Below, piece after piece: positions 35,053-43,483 of a stretch of DNA of 52,426 nt (position 1 is its first letter; the number at the start of each line of letters is the position of its first letter). The notes below the pieces were generated by a model. That model was not told the DNA's origin. It searched no databases and saw nothing but the letters and a program-made list of their open reading frames with translations. The stretch is from Kordiimonadales bacterium (GTDB lineage Bacteria; Pseudomonadota; Alphaproteobacteria; Sphingomonadales; Kordiimonadaceae), in the NCBI GenBank assembly GCA_002401685.1, contig NVTU01000020.1, positions 1 to 52,426 on the forward strand, written 5' to 3'. The translations under genes and the position numbers were made by a program.

Positions 35053-35613
35053 TCAAGCCAGCGAAAAACGCCGCTGGATGCGGGCGATACAGTCGTCGCA
35101 CCAGGCGCAGTAAGCTGTGTGAACGGCAAGGCCTGCCGTTAACGTCATCTGCACGTAGAACTCATCTTCAGGCAGTTCGTCAGGGTAGCGCGGGTCTTCT
35201 GATGCCCAACCCGCTTCCACTGCGTTCAAGCGCTGAACCGTCGCCACAAGGCGCTGCTTCAGCTCACGGAAAAACGCAAGGGTCGAGGCTGGGTTTTTCG
35301 AAGCACCGAGGAAGAACACCTGCGCCAAATACGGGTGCCGTATAGGCAGCACCCCAGGTTCTGACGCTAGCCAGCGCAGCAGTTCTTCGCGCCCGGCGTC
35401 CGTACGCCGATAAAGTTTTTTGGGCGGGCCCTTGCTTGACGGCCCCGCTGTACTTTCCGCTAACCCGTCTGCTTCCAACTTTTTCAGCGCCGGATACAGC
35501 TGGGATAATTCTGCAAACCAGAAATGCCCCAGCTTTGTATCAAACTCCTGCTTAATCGCGTAGCCGCTCATGGGTTCCGCGATCAAGCCGAGTAGAATAT
35601 GCGGCAGGCTCAC
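35053..35613 (-). CDS. PadR-family transcriptional regulator
   Basis: 186 residues. The N-terminal winged helix shows the PadR pattern HILLGLIAEPMSGYAIKQEF and SQLYPALKKLEADGLAES, ending in the wing (KKLYRRTDAGREELLRWL). The C-terminal half (about 85-186) is the helical dimerisation domain of the AphA/Vir_act_alpha_C kind. Translation starts at GTG, which overlaps the stop codon of the upstream membrane-protein gene (GTGA), so the two are coupled and the regulator likely controls that protein, a common arrangement for PadR repressors and membrane proteins. Confidence 0.92.
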   Translation of the reverse strand: MSLPHILLGLIAEPMSGYAIKQEFDTKLGHFWFAELSQLYPALKKLEADGLAESTAGPSSKGPPKKLYRRTDAGREELLRWLASEPGVLPIRHPYLAQVFFLGASKNPASTLAFFRELKQRLVATVQRLNAVEAGWASEDPRYPDELPEDEFYVQMTLTAGLAVHTAYCAWCDDCIARIQRRFSLA

Positions 35614-36368
35614 GCCGCAGCCACGGCTTTAGCCACAGGCTTTTTCGGGTCGTTAAACTTCTTACGGTAATAGCTTTCCCAAATCCGCAGCGCTGGAATG
35701 CCGATTATCGTCGGTGCCAGCCACGGCAGCACTGCAAACGGGCCTTCCAAGCCAAGATCAAACAAACGGTTCACACCAAACACGGTAAACGCGGTGTGGA
35801 ACCCAATGCCGCACGTAATGAAGGTACCCATATGTTCGTAGAACCACTGGCGCTTCGATGTTTGTTTGCCGCTGATATACGCCCTTACACCGTAGCCCAC
35901 GATGAAGCCAATTGGCGAAAGCGACAACAGTACAATCCACACGCCGGGCTTCCATATTAGCGCATAAGCAATGATGATCGCACTCGCAGCAATGAGAGCG
36001 TACGCAAGACCGTAATTAAGCGGCGTGCCCAACTTGGTTTGGTCCTTCTTCGCTGTGAAAACCAACTGCCCATAATAAAGCTGCACACCCACAATAAGCG
36101 CCAAATACAAAAGGAAGATACGGAACCCTATAATGGCGTGAAAGCGTTCAGAGCTGAGATCCGCGGCAAGAGCAAAACCGATGTTAATAAGGGCACCTAC
36201 GACAGCGCTTGCCACCACAAAGTACCCGGCGTTTACAAAAACCTTGCCAAACCGCTTGTGATTAACCGAGCCTTTTTTGGCGAATATGGGCACCCAGAAA
36301 GCAGCCAACCCGAGTGTACCTGCTGCGATATGGCCATAAAGCAGCCAATCTAAAATCGTTCCTAACAT
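35610..36368 (-). CDS. Multi-spanning membrane protein, DUF2306-like
   Basis: 252 residues with about seven membrane helices. The start YGHIAAGTLGLAAFWVPIFA followed by KKGSVNHKRFGKVFVNAGY resembles the DUF2306-type membrane proteins, in which His residues on neighbouring helices suggest heme or metal binding, though that is not shown. Later conserved-looking parts include RFHAIIGFRIFLLYLALIVG and WFYEHMGTFITCGIGFHTAF. Last residues are Lys/Ala-rich (KKPVAKAVAAA). The start is backed by AAGGACAGCAC upstream of ATG. It is followed with a 4-base overlap by padR; function unknown. Confidence 0.8.
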   Translation of the reverse strand: MLGTILDWLLYGHIAAGTLGLAAFWVPIFAKKGSVNHKRFGKVFVNAGYFVVASAVVGALINIGFALAADLSSERFHAIIGFRIFLLYLALIVGVQLYYGQLVFTAKKDQTKLGTPLNYGLAYALIAASAIIIAYALIWKPGVWIVLLSLSPIGFIVGYGVRAYISGKQTSKRQWFYEHMGTFITCGIGFHTAFTVFGVNRLFDLGLEGPFAVLPWLAPTIIGIPALRIWESYYRKKFNDPKKPVAKAVAAA

Positions 36369-36505
36369 GTGCTGTCCTTCCGTTTTTCCCAGCTTTAAGC
36401 CGTCCGGGTTATCTATATAAGTATTTATATAGTAATAAATGTGGGCTATGCAAGGGCTATGAGACTGGGCAAAACGAAAAAACCGCGGCTGTTGTATCTG
36501 CCCAC

Positions 36506-36533
36506 AAAAAAGGGCGGCCTAAAAGCCACCCTT
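36506..36533 (-). terminator. Rho-independent terminator downstream of the small exported protein
   Basis: On the minus strand aagggtggc and gccgccctt form a stem (one G-T pair) around TTTTAG, followed by a T6 run. It lies about 75 bases after the stop of the gene at 36606-37040 and would also shield the membrane-protein/padR pair. Confidence 0.75.
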
Positions 36534-36605
36534 ACAAGTCTGTTCCCATTGATGAAAGTCAGCCAGAGGCTACTTTCCGACGGACAGTAAAATAATGCCC
36601 TCGCC

Positions 36606-37040
36606 TTAGCTTCGAGGCGTCAGGATAATCTTAATATCGGAAGAACGCTTGCCGCGCTCAATCAGAATCACCACCACCCTGGTTGGTTTCTGGAATACGA
36701 ACGTTGTATCGTCAGACTGAAATTCACTGATTAATTCCCAGCCATCTTCGGGCATTTTATCCAGGAAGAAGCGAGATACCTTGTCAGAGTCAGCTTTCAC
36801 TGATGCGTAGATCTTACCAAAAGCGTTCACACCACCACCCAGCAAAATGGACTTCTTAGAATTCACCTTGCCGCCTTTTGGCAAGCGAATATCGCCAATG
36901 GTGCGGCCTTCTTTCAGCAGTAGTTCTTTTGGTGGCTTCACACCAGTTCCGTCATACGCTGCCGCATTCTGTGCAACTGCACTGCCTGCGCCCACAAGCA
37001 ACACTGACATCAGCACGCCCACCAGAATTCTCACCATCAT
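36606..37040 (-). CDS. Small exported protein, function unknown
   Basis: 144 residues with a signal peptide at 1-23 (MMVRILVGVLMSVLLVGAGS, then AVA). The mature part contains GDIRLPKGGKVNSKKSILLG, a mixed alpha/beta region with VSRFFLDKMPEDGWELIS, and a beta-hairpin end (TTFVFQKPTRVVVILIERG). The phrase F-x-x-x-MPEDGWELIS is typical of small periplasmic or lipid-bound proteins that compare time/step values in the family of DUF4-type exported proteins, but I do not recognise a named family. The start has GGGGAG upstream. It is a single gene with its own terminator. Confidence 0.7.
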   Translation of the reverse strand: MMVRILVGVLMSVLLVGAGSAVAQNAAAYDGTGVKPPKELLLKEGRTIGDIRLPKGGKVNSKKSILLGGGVNAFGKIYASVKADSDKVSRFFLDKMPEDGWELISEFQSDDTTFVFQKPTRVVVILIERGKRSSDIKIILTPRS

Positions 37041-37250
37041 ACGCTCCCCGTAAGGTTATCGGTTATTATAGCTCCACTTTGGGCAATAATAGGCAGAGCA
37101 CGAGGGTCTGTCATGCGAATTCTTTGCGGGCACGATCATGTGTCGGCGCTGCATTAGGCAGATACACCAATCGCGTGCTAAACCTAGGAAAAAGCTAGCT
37201 TAAAAGCCTTAAAACTGCGCGGGTTTCTCGCTACCAGAAGGAACTACCGA

Positions 37251-38045
37251 ATGCCAGACACGAATACCAAGCCTACAGAGGAACCTCATTTCGGCCGTAC
37301 AGCAGCAAGCTATGCCACTCACCGGCTCGGGTTCCCTGCTTCAATGTACGCGCGGTTGGCGGGCGAAAACATCCTGAAGCGCGGGATGAAGCACCTTGAT
37401 CTCGGCACCGGCACGGGCACCATCGCCCGCAACACCGCTGCAATGGGGCTCCATTCCGAAGGGCTCGATATTGATACGACGATGTTGGCGGAAGCCGAGC
37501 GCCTAACCGCAGAACAAGGCCTGAACGCCACTTTCCGCGAAGGCCCCGCAGAAAAAACCGGCGTTAACACCGAATGCTTAGACTTGGTTACAGCAGGCCA
37601 ATGCTGGCACTGGTTTGACCGAAGCGCCACTGCGACTGAGGCCCTTCGCGTCCTCAAGCCAGGCGGCCATTTAGCAATTTGCCATTATGATTGGCTGCCT
37701 CTGAAGGGCAATGCTGTGGAAGCAACTGAGAGTTTGATCCTGAAATATGCACCCAACTGGCAAGCAGCTGGCGGCAACGGCGTGTACCCTTGGTGGTTCC
37801 GCGACATGGCAGAAGCCGGTTTCGTTAACATTCAATCCTTCAGCTATGATGAGCCTGCCGTTTATAGCCACCAAGCATGGGTTGGTCGGATAGAGGCCAG
37901 CGCAGGCATTGCAGCCCTGGAACCTGATACCCGAGATGCCTTCAAAGAGGACCTGCTTGTGCTTTTGGCCAAGAACTTTCCTCTAAATCCGCTTTATGTG
38001 GCGCACCGTGTCTTTTGTGTGTGGGGTGAAAAGAACGCGCGCTAA
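37251..38045 (+). CDS. Class I SAM-dependent methyltransferase
   Basis: 264 residues. Motif I is HLDLGTGTGTIARN (residues about 47-60), the acidic end of strand 2 is GLDIDTTMLAEAE, and the post-motif region AGQCWHWFDRSATATEALRV followed by LKPGGHLAICHYDW marks the UbiE/COQ5-like Methyltransf_11 group. The C-terminal portion (WWFRDMAEAGFVNIQSFSYD) is typical of that group. The substrate cannot be read from the sequence. AAGGAAC lies 7 bases before the ATG. No clear operon partner; the gene is followed by the solute-binding cluster. Confidence 0.9.
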   Translation: MPDTNTKPTEEPHFGRTAASYATHRLGFPASMYARLAGENILKRGMKHLDLGTGTGTIARNTAAMGLHSEGLDIDTTMLAEAERLTAEQGLNATFREGPAEKTGVNTECLDLVTAGQCWHWFDRSATATEALRVLKPGGHLAICHYDWLPLKGNAVEATESLILKYAPNWQAAGGNGVYPWWFRDMAEAGFVNIQSFSYDEPAVYSHQAWVGRIEASAGIAALEPDTRDAFKEDLLVLLAKNFPLNPLYVAHRVFCVWGEKNAR

Positions 38046-38268
38046 CGCCGCCCTCATATTTGACGCTTCTCCCAATGCCCCTGTAGATTTAACAAATTGG
38101 AAATCAACTAGCCCTATAGTCTCAACCTTGAGCAGACCTTTGACATCTGCTATTTTGCCGCAGCCGGTTCACTTTATGGAACGGCGATTGATTTAGAAAA
38201 GGCGTTTCGAGTTGAATACATGCGCGCAACATTATTCCGATGCTAGGTGGCTTACATGGCGGCCGTTC

Positions 38269-38448
38269 ATGCTCATATTGTTGCTCACCGCCACCCTGCA
38301 GATTACACAGCCGGTAAAAGCTGCCGCACCCGATACCATAATCAAGGCTGCTTACGCTGAGACATGGCCGCCAGCACAGGCTGAACGCGGCGCCAAAAAG
38401 CGACCAGCCCCGCGATCAGAACAAAGCCAAACAATAGGATCAAGTTAG
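38269..38448 (+). pseudogene. Truncated family-3 solute-binding-like protein (relic)
   Basis: A 59-codon frame from ATG 38269 encodes a signal-like segment (MLILLLTATLQITQPVKA) and a start resembling the neighbours' mature domain: IIKAAYAETWPPAQAERGAK, compared with IEVAFIEFWPICYTENGVAK in the next gene. After that the frame becomes basic, unrelated sequence (KKRPAPRSEQSQTIGSS) and stops. No ribosome-binding site is seen. It looks like the 5' remnant of a third paralog. An antisense small frame occupies the same bases. Confidence 0.55.
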
Positions 38449-38458
38449 GAACACCCAT
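38342..38458 (-). CDS. Possible 38-residue single-pass membrane peptide (antisense to the relic)
   Basis: On the minus strand an ATG at 38458 preceded by GGAAAAG opens a 38-codon frame: MGVPNLILLFGFVLIAGLVA (one membrane helix) then FWRRVQPVLAAMSQRKQP. The hydrophobic helix with positively charged flank is what a small membrane protein looks like. It overlaps the relic on the other strand, so it may be chance. Low confidence. Confidence 0.2.
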   Translation of the reverse strand: MGVPNLILLFGFVLIAGLVAFWRRVQPVLAAMSQRKQP

Positions 38459-38513
38459 CTTTTCCGACGCAAATATAACCTTAACGCACCGTCGCTACCG
38501 ATCCAGGTTTGCC

Positions 38514-39284
38514 ATGCTATTGCTTGCCGTTACCGCAATCACCTTTGCGGTTTCCTTTTCTGCCCCGCTATTCGCACGTGCAGCCCCGCTTAACGCGCGC
38601 CTAGAAGGAACAGAAAAGCCAGAGACCATAGAGGTTGCGTTCATTGAGTTCTGGCCAATTTGTTATACAGAAAACGGTGTTGCCAAAGGGCAGTGGATCG
38701 ATGCCATTCGGACTTTACTGCATGCCACCAATAGGGTGGTAAATTTCACCGAATACCCCGTTAGACGCATGTTTAAGATGGTGGAAACAGGACAAACGCA
38801 CATTGGCATATATGCACCCAAAGCTGGTTATGACGAGAAAACAGTGCTTATTAGCTATCTCCCGCTCGCGCATTTGGAAGTTCGAGTTTATGCCACGCAA
38901 GAAGCCACACTGAACGAACTTACATCCGTTTTTGATCTCAAAAATGAAAGCCTCATTGCCATCGATGGCTTTAACTATGCAGGTATTCGTCGACGCTTAG
39001 AGACGAGCGGGCGAAACATCCGCCTGATGGACGCATCGGGGCACCAATCTGCGGTGGCAATGCTGCGCGCAAGCCGGGCTAGATTTATGCTCGGTTACAA
39101 CAAATCGGTAACTAGAGTTTTAACCAAGTTCAACGGCACGCCCTTGTTCAGTAAAAGCGTGCGCCTTGTTCCGCTTAGTTTAGTGGTCTCAAAAACGGTC
39201 GACAACCACGAAGAATTATTCCAAATTCTTGAGGCAAGAACCAGAGGCTCAGCACTACCCACGACCAGATCCTCTCCGCAATAG
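38514..39284 (+). CDS. Periplasmic family-3 solute-binding-like protein (paralog 1)
   Basis: 256 residues with a signal peptide (MLLLAVTAITFAVSFSAPLF, then ARA). The mature domain begins IEVAFIEFWPICYTENGVAK, the usual opening of SBP_bac_3 proteins, and continues with MFKMVETGQTHIGIYAPK and the second-lobe stretch LIAIDGFNYAGIRRRLETSG, then AVAMLRASRARFMLGYNKSV. The same blocks occur in the next gene, so the two are tandem paralogs. These proteins bind amino acids or other small ligands in the periplasm for ABC importers, but no permease or ATPase gene is in the window; a sensory role is possible. Start has only a weak CAGG upstream. Confidence 0.85.
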   Translation: MLLLAVTAITFAVSFSAPLFARAAPLNARLEGTEKPETIEVAFIEFWPICYTENGVAKGQWIDAIRTLLHATNRVVNFTEYPVRRMFKMVETGQTHIGIYAPKAGYDEKTVLISYLPLAHLEVRVYATQEATLNELTSVFDLKNESLIAIDGFNYAGIRRRLETSGRNIRLMDASGHQSAVAMLRASRARFMLGYNKSVTRVLTKFNGTPLFSKSVRLVPLSLVVSKTVDNHEELFQILEARTRGSALPTTRSSPQ

Positions 39285-39546
39285 GAATTTATGATTTCTC
39301 CGCGCCCTCACAGCATAGCAACAAGCGAGAAAATGCATACGATTGCCGTAGATACGGCCAGAAAGCGTGAGAACGCTCACCTCGCCCCCGTAACACAGCC
39401 GCAACCCTTTTCCACCAAAACCCCCTTGTGGTTACAGCTAGCGATACCTATAGTTCCAATGAAGTTGGAGAAATGATCTGCCTTTTTAATTGGCTTTGCG
39501 AGGCAAACCCAACGCCTTACAAATGTCGCTAGGAGCAATCGACACA
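39285..39546. other. Spacer between solute-binding paralogs
   Basis: 262 bases with no convincing gene; a 61-codon frame (39291-39476) has no ribosome-binding site, signal or recognisable motif. The end carries AGGAG, the likely ribosome-binding site of the next gene. Confidence 0.4.
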
Positions 39547-40293
39547 ATGCCTCATAGGCATGCCGTCCAGTTAGTCTACGTTATCCTAGTAATCGTTTTT
39601 GCATCTGGGCACGAAGCCACGGCCGCGGCCCCGCCAGAAAAGTTACGGGTCGGTTTTAGCGAAGTCGGCACCTACGCCTTTAGTGAAAAAGGTGAAGGAA
39701 AAGGCTCCCTTGTTGAGATCGCCCATATGGCATTCAAGGAAATGGACCACCCTACCACTGTCAGAGTTTACCCGCTCAAACGGCTTTACCTTCTTTTGGC
39801 AAATAAACAAATCGATATGGTCTTTACGATTGAAAAATCGAAACTGCAGGGTCGCGACGTGGTTAGTAACAGTGTGCCTATAATGATTGTGCAGGTTTAC
39901 CTGTATACTTTTGCAAAAGGCCCCGTGCCCTCCGTATGGGATCTAGCTGGCGAAAAAATTCTAAGTATTGATGGCTATACCTATTCCAATATTCGAACTC
40001 GGCTTGAACAATCAGGAAAAAACATAGGCTTCATCGAAGCAATCTCGCCGATCACGGCCCTGCGCATGTTAAAAGCACGCCGTGCGACCTATATGTTAGG
40101 GTATAAGCGCCGGATGGACCTGGCCATCCAATCCATCGGCGCCGACGGCATACAGTCAGCGTTGATACGCGACATACCCATGTATTTTCACATGTTGAAA
40201 ACCACACCAAACGCAGAACCTCTTCTGCAAGAATTAGATGCTGCTTTGCTTAAAGTGATCCGCCGCACAGGCCACTCAGCCGTGACGCACTAA
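39547..40293 (+). CDS. Periplasmic family-3 solute-binding-like protein (paralog 2)
   Basis: 248 residues from ATG 39547, chosen because AGGAG lies 11 bases upstream and the signal peptide is compact (MPHRHAVQLVYVILVIVFAS, then up to ATA). The mature domain starts KLRVGFSEVGTYAFSEKGEG and repeats the paralog blocks KILSIDGYTYSNIRTRLEQS and ALRMLKARRATYMLGYKRRM. Ligand unknown. It is 262 bases downstream of paralog 1, the same orientation, and convergent with a small membrane protein gene. Confidence 0.88.
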   Translation: MPHRHAVQLVYVILVIVFASGHEATAAAPPEKLRVGFSEVGTYAFSEKGEGKGSLVEIAHMAFKEMDHPTTVRVYPLKRLYLLLANKQIDMVFTIEKSKLQGRDVVSNSVPIMIVQVYLYTFAKGPVPSVWDLAGEKILSIDGYTYSNIRTRLEQSGKNIGFIEAISPITALRMLKARRATYMLGYKRRMDLAIQSIGADGIQSALIRDIPMYFHMLKTTPNAEPLLQELDAALLKVIRRTGHSAVTH

Positions 40294-40366
40294 CCGACAC
40301 AGTTCATCAACGAGCTTTGGGACCCCCAAAAGCCTGGAGATTTCCACGTTCCAAATTTTAAGCCGC

Positions 40367-40888
40367 TCAAGCGTTCCGCAGCGACAGTAATTTGCGCACT
40401 AGTGCCACGATCAAGGTTATACTAACCAGAAAAGTCGAAGCGCTGCTCAGTATCTGTTTCACAGATGTGAACATGCTGGCATTGGCTACCTGCATTTCGC
40501 TTATGTCCGGGAAACCGTTTAGCATCGCCCTTATCTGGAAATTTTCGCCGTAATCTACTGCCATCAGCAAAATCGGCACAAGCGCCAAAAACCACAAAGC
40601 ATCTGCCGCTCGAAACCGGAACAACAGCCCCGCGAATAAACTGCCGTAAAAAATAGGAAACGCCATATCAACTAGGTTTGCAGATAGATAAGCTGCACGA
40701 CCTTCAGCGCCCAGGCTCATCATATACCCCATAATGAAGGCAAGATCGTAAGGCTCCTTCCTAACATCAATGGCTAGTTCTTCCAGGTTTGGCATATTGG
40801 TGAAAGCAACAATGCACAGCACCATCAGAACAAAACTGGTAATCAGAACTTTAGTTTGTCCGGCAAACTCCAGATATCGTTTCAGCAT
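40367..40888 (-). CDS. Small membrane protein of unknown function (about four helices)
   Basis: 173 residues from ATG 40888 with GGGGGAAAA upstream. Membrane helices lie at about residues 12-33, 70-92, 95-115 and 145-165. The central part (ANLVDMAFPIFYGSLFAGLL, then ALVPILLMAVDYGENFQIRA) has an acidic D-Y-G-E motif in a helix, which might line a channel or active site. I do not recognise the family. It is convergent with the solute-binding paralog 2 and lies 142 bases downstream of the divergent solute-binding gene on the same strand. Confidence 0.75.
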   Translation of the reverse strand: MLKRYLEFAGQTKVLITSFVLMVLCIVAFTNMPNLEELAIDVRKEPYDLAFIMGYMMSLGAEGRAAYLSANLVDMAFPIFYGSLFAGLLFRFRAADALWFLALVPILLMAVDYGENFQIRAMLNGFPDISEMQVANASMFTSVKQILSSASTFLVSITLIVALVRKLLSLRNA

Positions 40889-41029
40889 CAATTTTCCCCC
40901 GAAAATGTATGATTTAGTTTCCTCGGCACAACAGGTGATCGGCCAAATATGCTACGCCATGTAACTTACCGTATAAATTTCTTTATAGAAGGGAAAAGGA
41001 CTAGGGAACTGGCCGCGTCTATTCCGCCC

Positions 41030-41773
41030 TTACTTTGGCAGATCCGTTTGCAAAATACATTCTCGTATTTTTCGTTCTTTGTTACCGCTGGTTTTGCGGT
41101 TTTTTGGAAAAGCCAGATGGCCAATTACCTGGCCCAAATCAGGGGTCAGCCGCATAACCTCACTTTCTGCACCTAAATCCGTGATGGCATGCTCGACCAT
41201 CAGACGGGGGCCCACCACAAAGTCGACCCTGCCGCGGGTTAAATTATCCAGCAAGGAACGGTATGTCATATGCTTCACCAACGTGGCTTTGCCGCCTTTA
41301 ATATAGGCGTCAATTCGTTTTTCCGTTGCAATGCCAATCAGCCGGCCAATGCGCTTGCCGTCAAGAATGGAAAGGCTTTCTGTTGTCACGGGCGTAGAGT
41401 TTGTGGATGCAAACAGGGCGATATCAAGCCGCGTGATAGGATCAGCAGAGAAATCCAAAAACTCCAGACGTTCGTCCGTTACCAAAGTAGGCGTTAACGC
41501 GTCAACCGTCCCGCTTTTCGCCATCGCAAGCACCCTGCTCCACGCGGGGGCCTGAATAAACTGAACGCGAAGGCCGCATGCCATTGCCATTTTGGTCGTT
41601 GCATCAATTGCAAGGCCAGCAGGCTTTGTTGGGTCAGATTTTAAATCCACGAAGGGCGGAATATGAATAACGACCACAGTCAAAACATCATCTTCAGAAG
41701 ATACAGCGCCAGGATACGCTACCGCCAGGCAGGCAAAGGCAAGAATAGCGGCGAATACTTTTTTGATCTGCAA
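41030..41773 (-). CDS. Periplasmic family-3 solute-binding-like protein (divergent)
   Basis: 247 residues with a signal peptide (MQIKKVFAAILAFACLAVAY, then PGAVS). The mature domain shows SBP_bac_3 features: VVVIHIPPFVDLKSDPTKPA, then GLAIDATTKMAMACG, MAKSGTVDALTPTLVTDERL and LDGKRIGRLIGIATEKRIDA. It is closer to typical amino-acid-binding proteins than the two plus-strand paralogs are. The start codon is TTG (41771-41773), supported by GGAG 5-6 bases upstream. No transporter subunits are adjacent. Confidence 0.85.
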   Translation of the reverse strand: MQIKKVFAAILAFACLAVAYPGAVSSEDDVLTVVVIHIPPFVDLKSDPTKPAGLAIDATTKMAMACGLRVQFIQAPAWSRVLAMAKSGTVDALTPTLVTDERLEFLDFSADPITRLDIALFASTNSTPVTTESLSILDGKRIGRLIGIATEKRIDAYIKGGKATLVKHMTYRSLLDNLTRGRVDFVVGPRLMVEHAITDLGAESEVMRLTPDLGQVIGHLAFPKNRKTSGNKERKIRECILQTDLPK

Positions 41774-42118
41774 AACTACTCCAACTGACCCCTCAGATTA
41801 AACACGTAGTACATTCCGCTTGAGCCTTATAGGCCCACCTTAGGCGCTGCACTGCAAATAAACACCTAATAATGACATTAGGTCCTCAGTCCGCTGATTT
41901 GTAGCAAAATAATATTTCACCAGAGGGGTTTTTTATGGAATAAAATGTGGCTACAGTCGGTTATTAGAAACATCAACAAAACCCATCCTGCCATTTTCCC
42001 TCTTTGGAAATAAAAAAGCGGCCTTAAGTGCCCAAGTGAAATAGAGACATCCGCTTTCAACAAAGCGGCGCTCTACGGGCAATGATGGGTTAACGGCTAA
42101 CAGGAATACAGAAGACCC
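41774..42118. other. Divergent intergenic region before pgi
   Basis: 345 bases between the solute-binding gene and pgi. It must hold both promoters; a pale AGGA (42101-42104) may serve pgi. I see no RNA gene, repeat or operator with support. The 81-codon frame on the minus strand (41951-42196) overlaps pgi and looks like chance. Confidence 0.45.
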
Positions 42119-43396
42119 ATGTTCACATACTCGTTCGGCCAGAAGACCCTCGAAGAACAGCTTGAGAAACTCGGCATCACTGAGGCCTATAAACACAACC
42201 TCGATACAGCAACTGCCTATGCAGAGAGCTTGATCGGTGACGGCCTACCCCCTTTTGCCCAGCAAGCGCCAGACGGTGCAGACATGCCAGCGCTTACCGC
42301 AGCAGCAGACCGGATTGCAGCGAACTTTAAAGACCTGATCGTGCTCGGCACAGGGGGCTCAAGCCTCGGGGCGCAGGCCGCCATCGCCATTGCTCGCTAC
42401 AGGAACGGCCGCGGCGTAACCTTGCATATGCCCGATAGCCTTGATCCGTTTGAGATGGATATGCTGTTCAGTTCCATCCGGCCTGAGGAATGCCATGTTG
42501 TGGCCATTTCCAAATCCGGTACCACGGGCGAAACATTGGCCCAGCTGCTGCTGTGCCGCGACTGGATTGAGCGCAGCGCGTCAGTCAAAGCAACTCATGA
42601 GCATTTCACTTTCATCACCGAGCCCGGTGAGCGCACGCTTCGCAGCTACGGTGAACTACTCGGCAGCGATATATTAGACCACCCCACTGATGTTGGTGGC
42701 CGCTTCAGCGTTTTAACCAATGTGGGCATGTTGCCGGTTGCGGTTGCTGGCCTGTCGGTAGAGAAATTTCGCCGCGGGGCCCAGGATGTTTGCACTGATT
42801 TCCGCGCAAACCCGCGTACGGCGGCAGCTGTCGTAGGCGCAGCGCTGATGCATACGCTGAATACAGAACGTAACATTACGCAAACCGTTATCATGCCTTA
42901 TATCGACAGCTTGCGCGCTTTCACCCGCTGGCACGGCCAATTGTGGGCGGAAAGTGTTGGCAAAGACGGCATTGGCACCACCCCTATTCGTGCCGTTGGC
43001 CCGGTGGATCAGCACAGCCAGTTGCAGCTTTTCCTTGATGGCCCAAATGATAAGTTTTTCACCATCATCACAGTGCCCGGCTTCGGTAAAGGCCCGCGCA
43101 TTGATCCGCGAGCAGCCAAGAAATACGGGCTTGATTACATGGCCGGGCGTACGATCGGCGATATTGTCAGCTGCCAAACCCGCGCTACACAAGATACACT
43201 GCGCGCCAAAGGCCGGACAGTGCGCGAAATTACCATTGATGCCCTGTCGGAAGAAAACATCGGCGGCCTCTTCTTATCCTACATGTTGGAAACCGCGATT
43301 ACAGCGCACCTAATGGGCGTTGACGCCTACGACCAACCCGCTGTAGAAGAGGGCAAGATACTCACAAGAAAATATCTTGCTGAGATAACAGGTTAA
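42119..43396 (+). CDS. pgi: Glucose-6-phosphate isomerase (short form)
   Basis: 425 residues, shorter than the E. coli enzyme (about 550) but full-length for the compact bacterial type. Phosphosugar-isomerase motifs are present: LGTGGSSLGAQAAIAIA, VAISKSGTTGETLAQLLL, GRFSVLTNVGMLPVA, VMPYIDSLRAFTRWHGQLWA with the catalytic region QLWAESVGKDG, and TPIRAVGPVDQHSQLQLFLD. It interconverts glucose 6-phosphate and fructose 6-phosphate, feeding galU and manC precursors. Galactose-type tail absent. galU follows after 83 bases. Confidence 0.96.
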   Translation: MFTYSFGQKTLEEQLEKLGITEAYKHNLDTATAYAESLIGDGLPPFAQQAPDGADMPALTAAADRIAANFKDLIVLGTGGSSLGAQAAIAIARYRNGRGVTLHMPDSLDPFEMDMLFSSIRPEECHVVAISKSGTTGETLAQLLLCRDWIERSASVKATHEHFTFITEPGERTLRSYGELLGSDILDHPTDVGGRFSVLTNVGMLPVAVAGLSVEKFRRGAQDVCTDFRANPRTAAAVVGAALMHTLNTERNITQTVIMPYIDSLRAFTRWHGQLWAESVGKDGIGTTPIRAVGPVDQHSQLQLFLDGPNDKFFTIITVPGFGKGPRIDPRAAKKYGLDYMAGRTIGDIVSCQTRATQDTLRAKGRTVREITIDALSEENIGGLFLSYMLETAITAHLMGVDAYDQPAVEEGKILTRKYLAEITG

Positions 43397-43465
43397 GGGA
43401 TCTTTCTTTCTGCCCCCTGCATACCAAGTGCAGCGTGCAGCGTGCAGAAAGGAACCGATAGCAAA

Positions 43466-43483
43466 ATGGGCAGCAGTGCATGA
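43466..43483 (+). CDS. Five-codon leader frame coupled to galU
   Basis: ATGGGCAGCAGTGCATGA encodes MGSSA and its stop overlaps the galU start codon (ATGA, 43480-43483). AAAGGA at 43448-43453 lies upstream of this small frame, while galU itself has no Shine-Dalgarno sequence right before its ATG. This suggests translational coupling, though the spacing (about 12) is long. Confidence 0.35.
   Translation: MGSSA

Noticed and set aside
39291-39476. 61-codon frame between solute-binding paralogs
   Set aside because: Proline/threonine-rich mixture without signals or family; likely chance.
41951-42196. 81-codon minus-strand frame overlapping pgi
   Set aside because: Overlaps the 5' end of a certain gene and lacks a ribosome-binding site.
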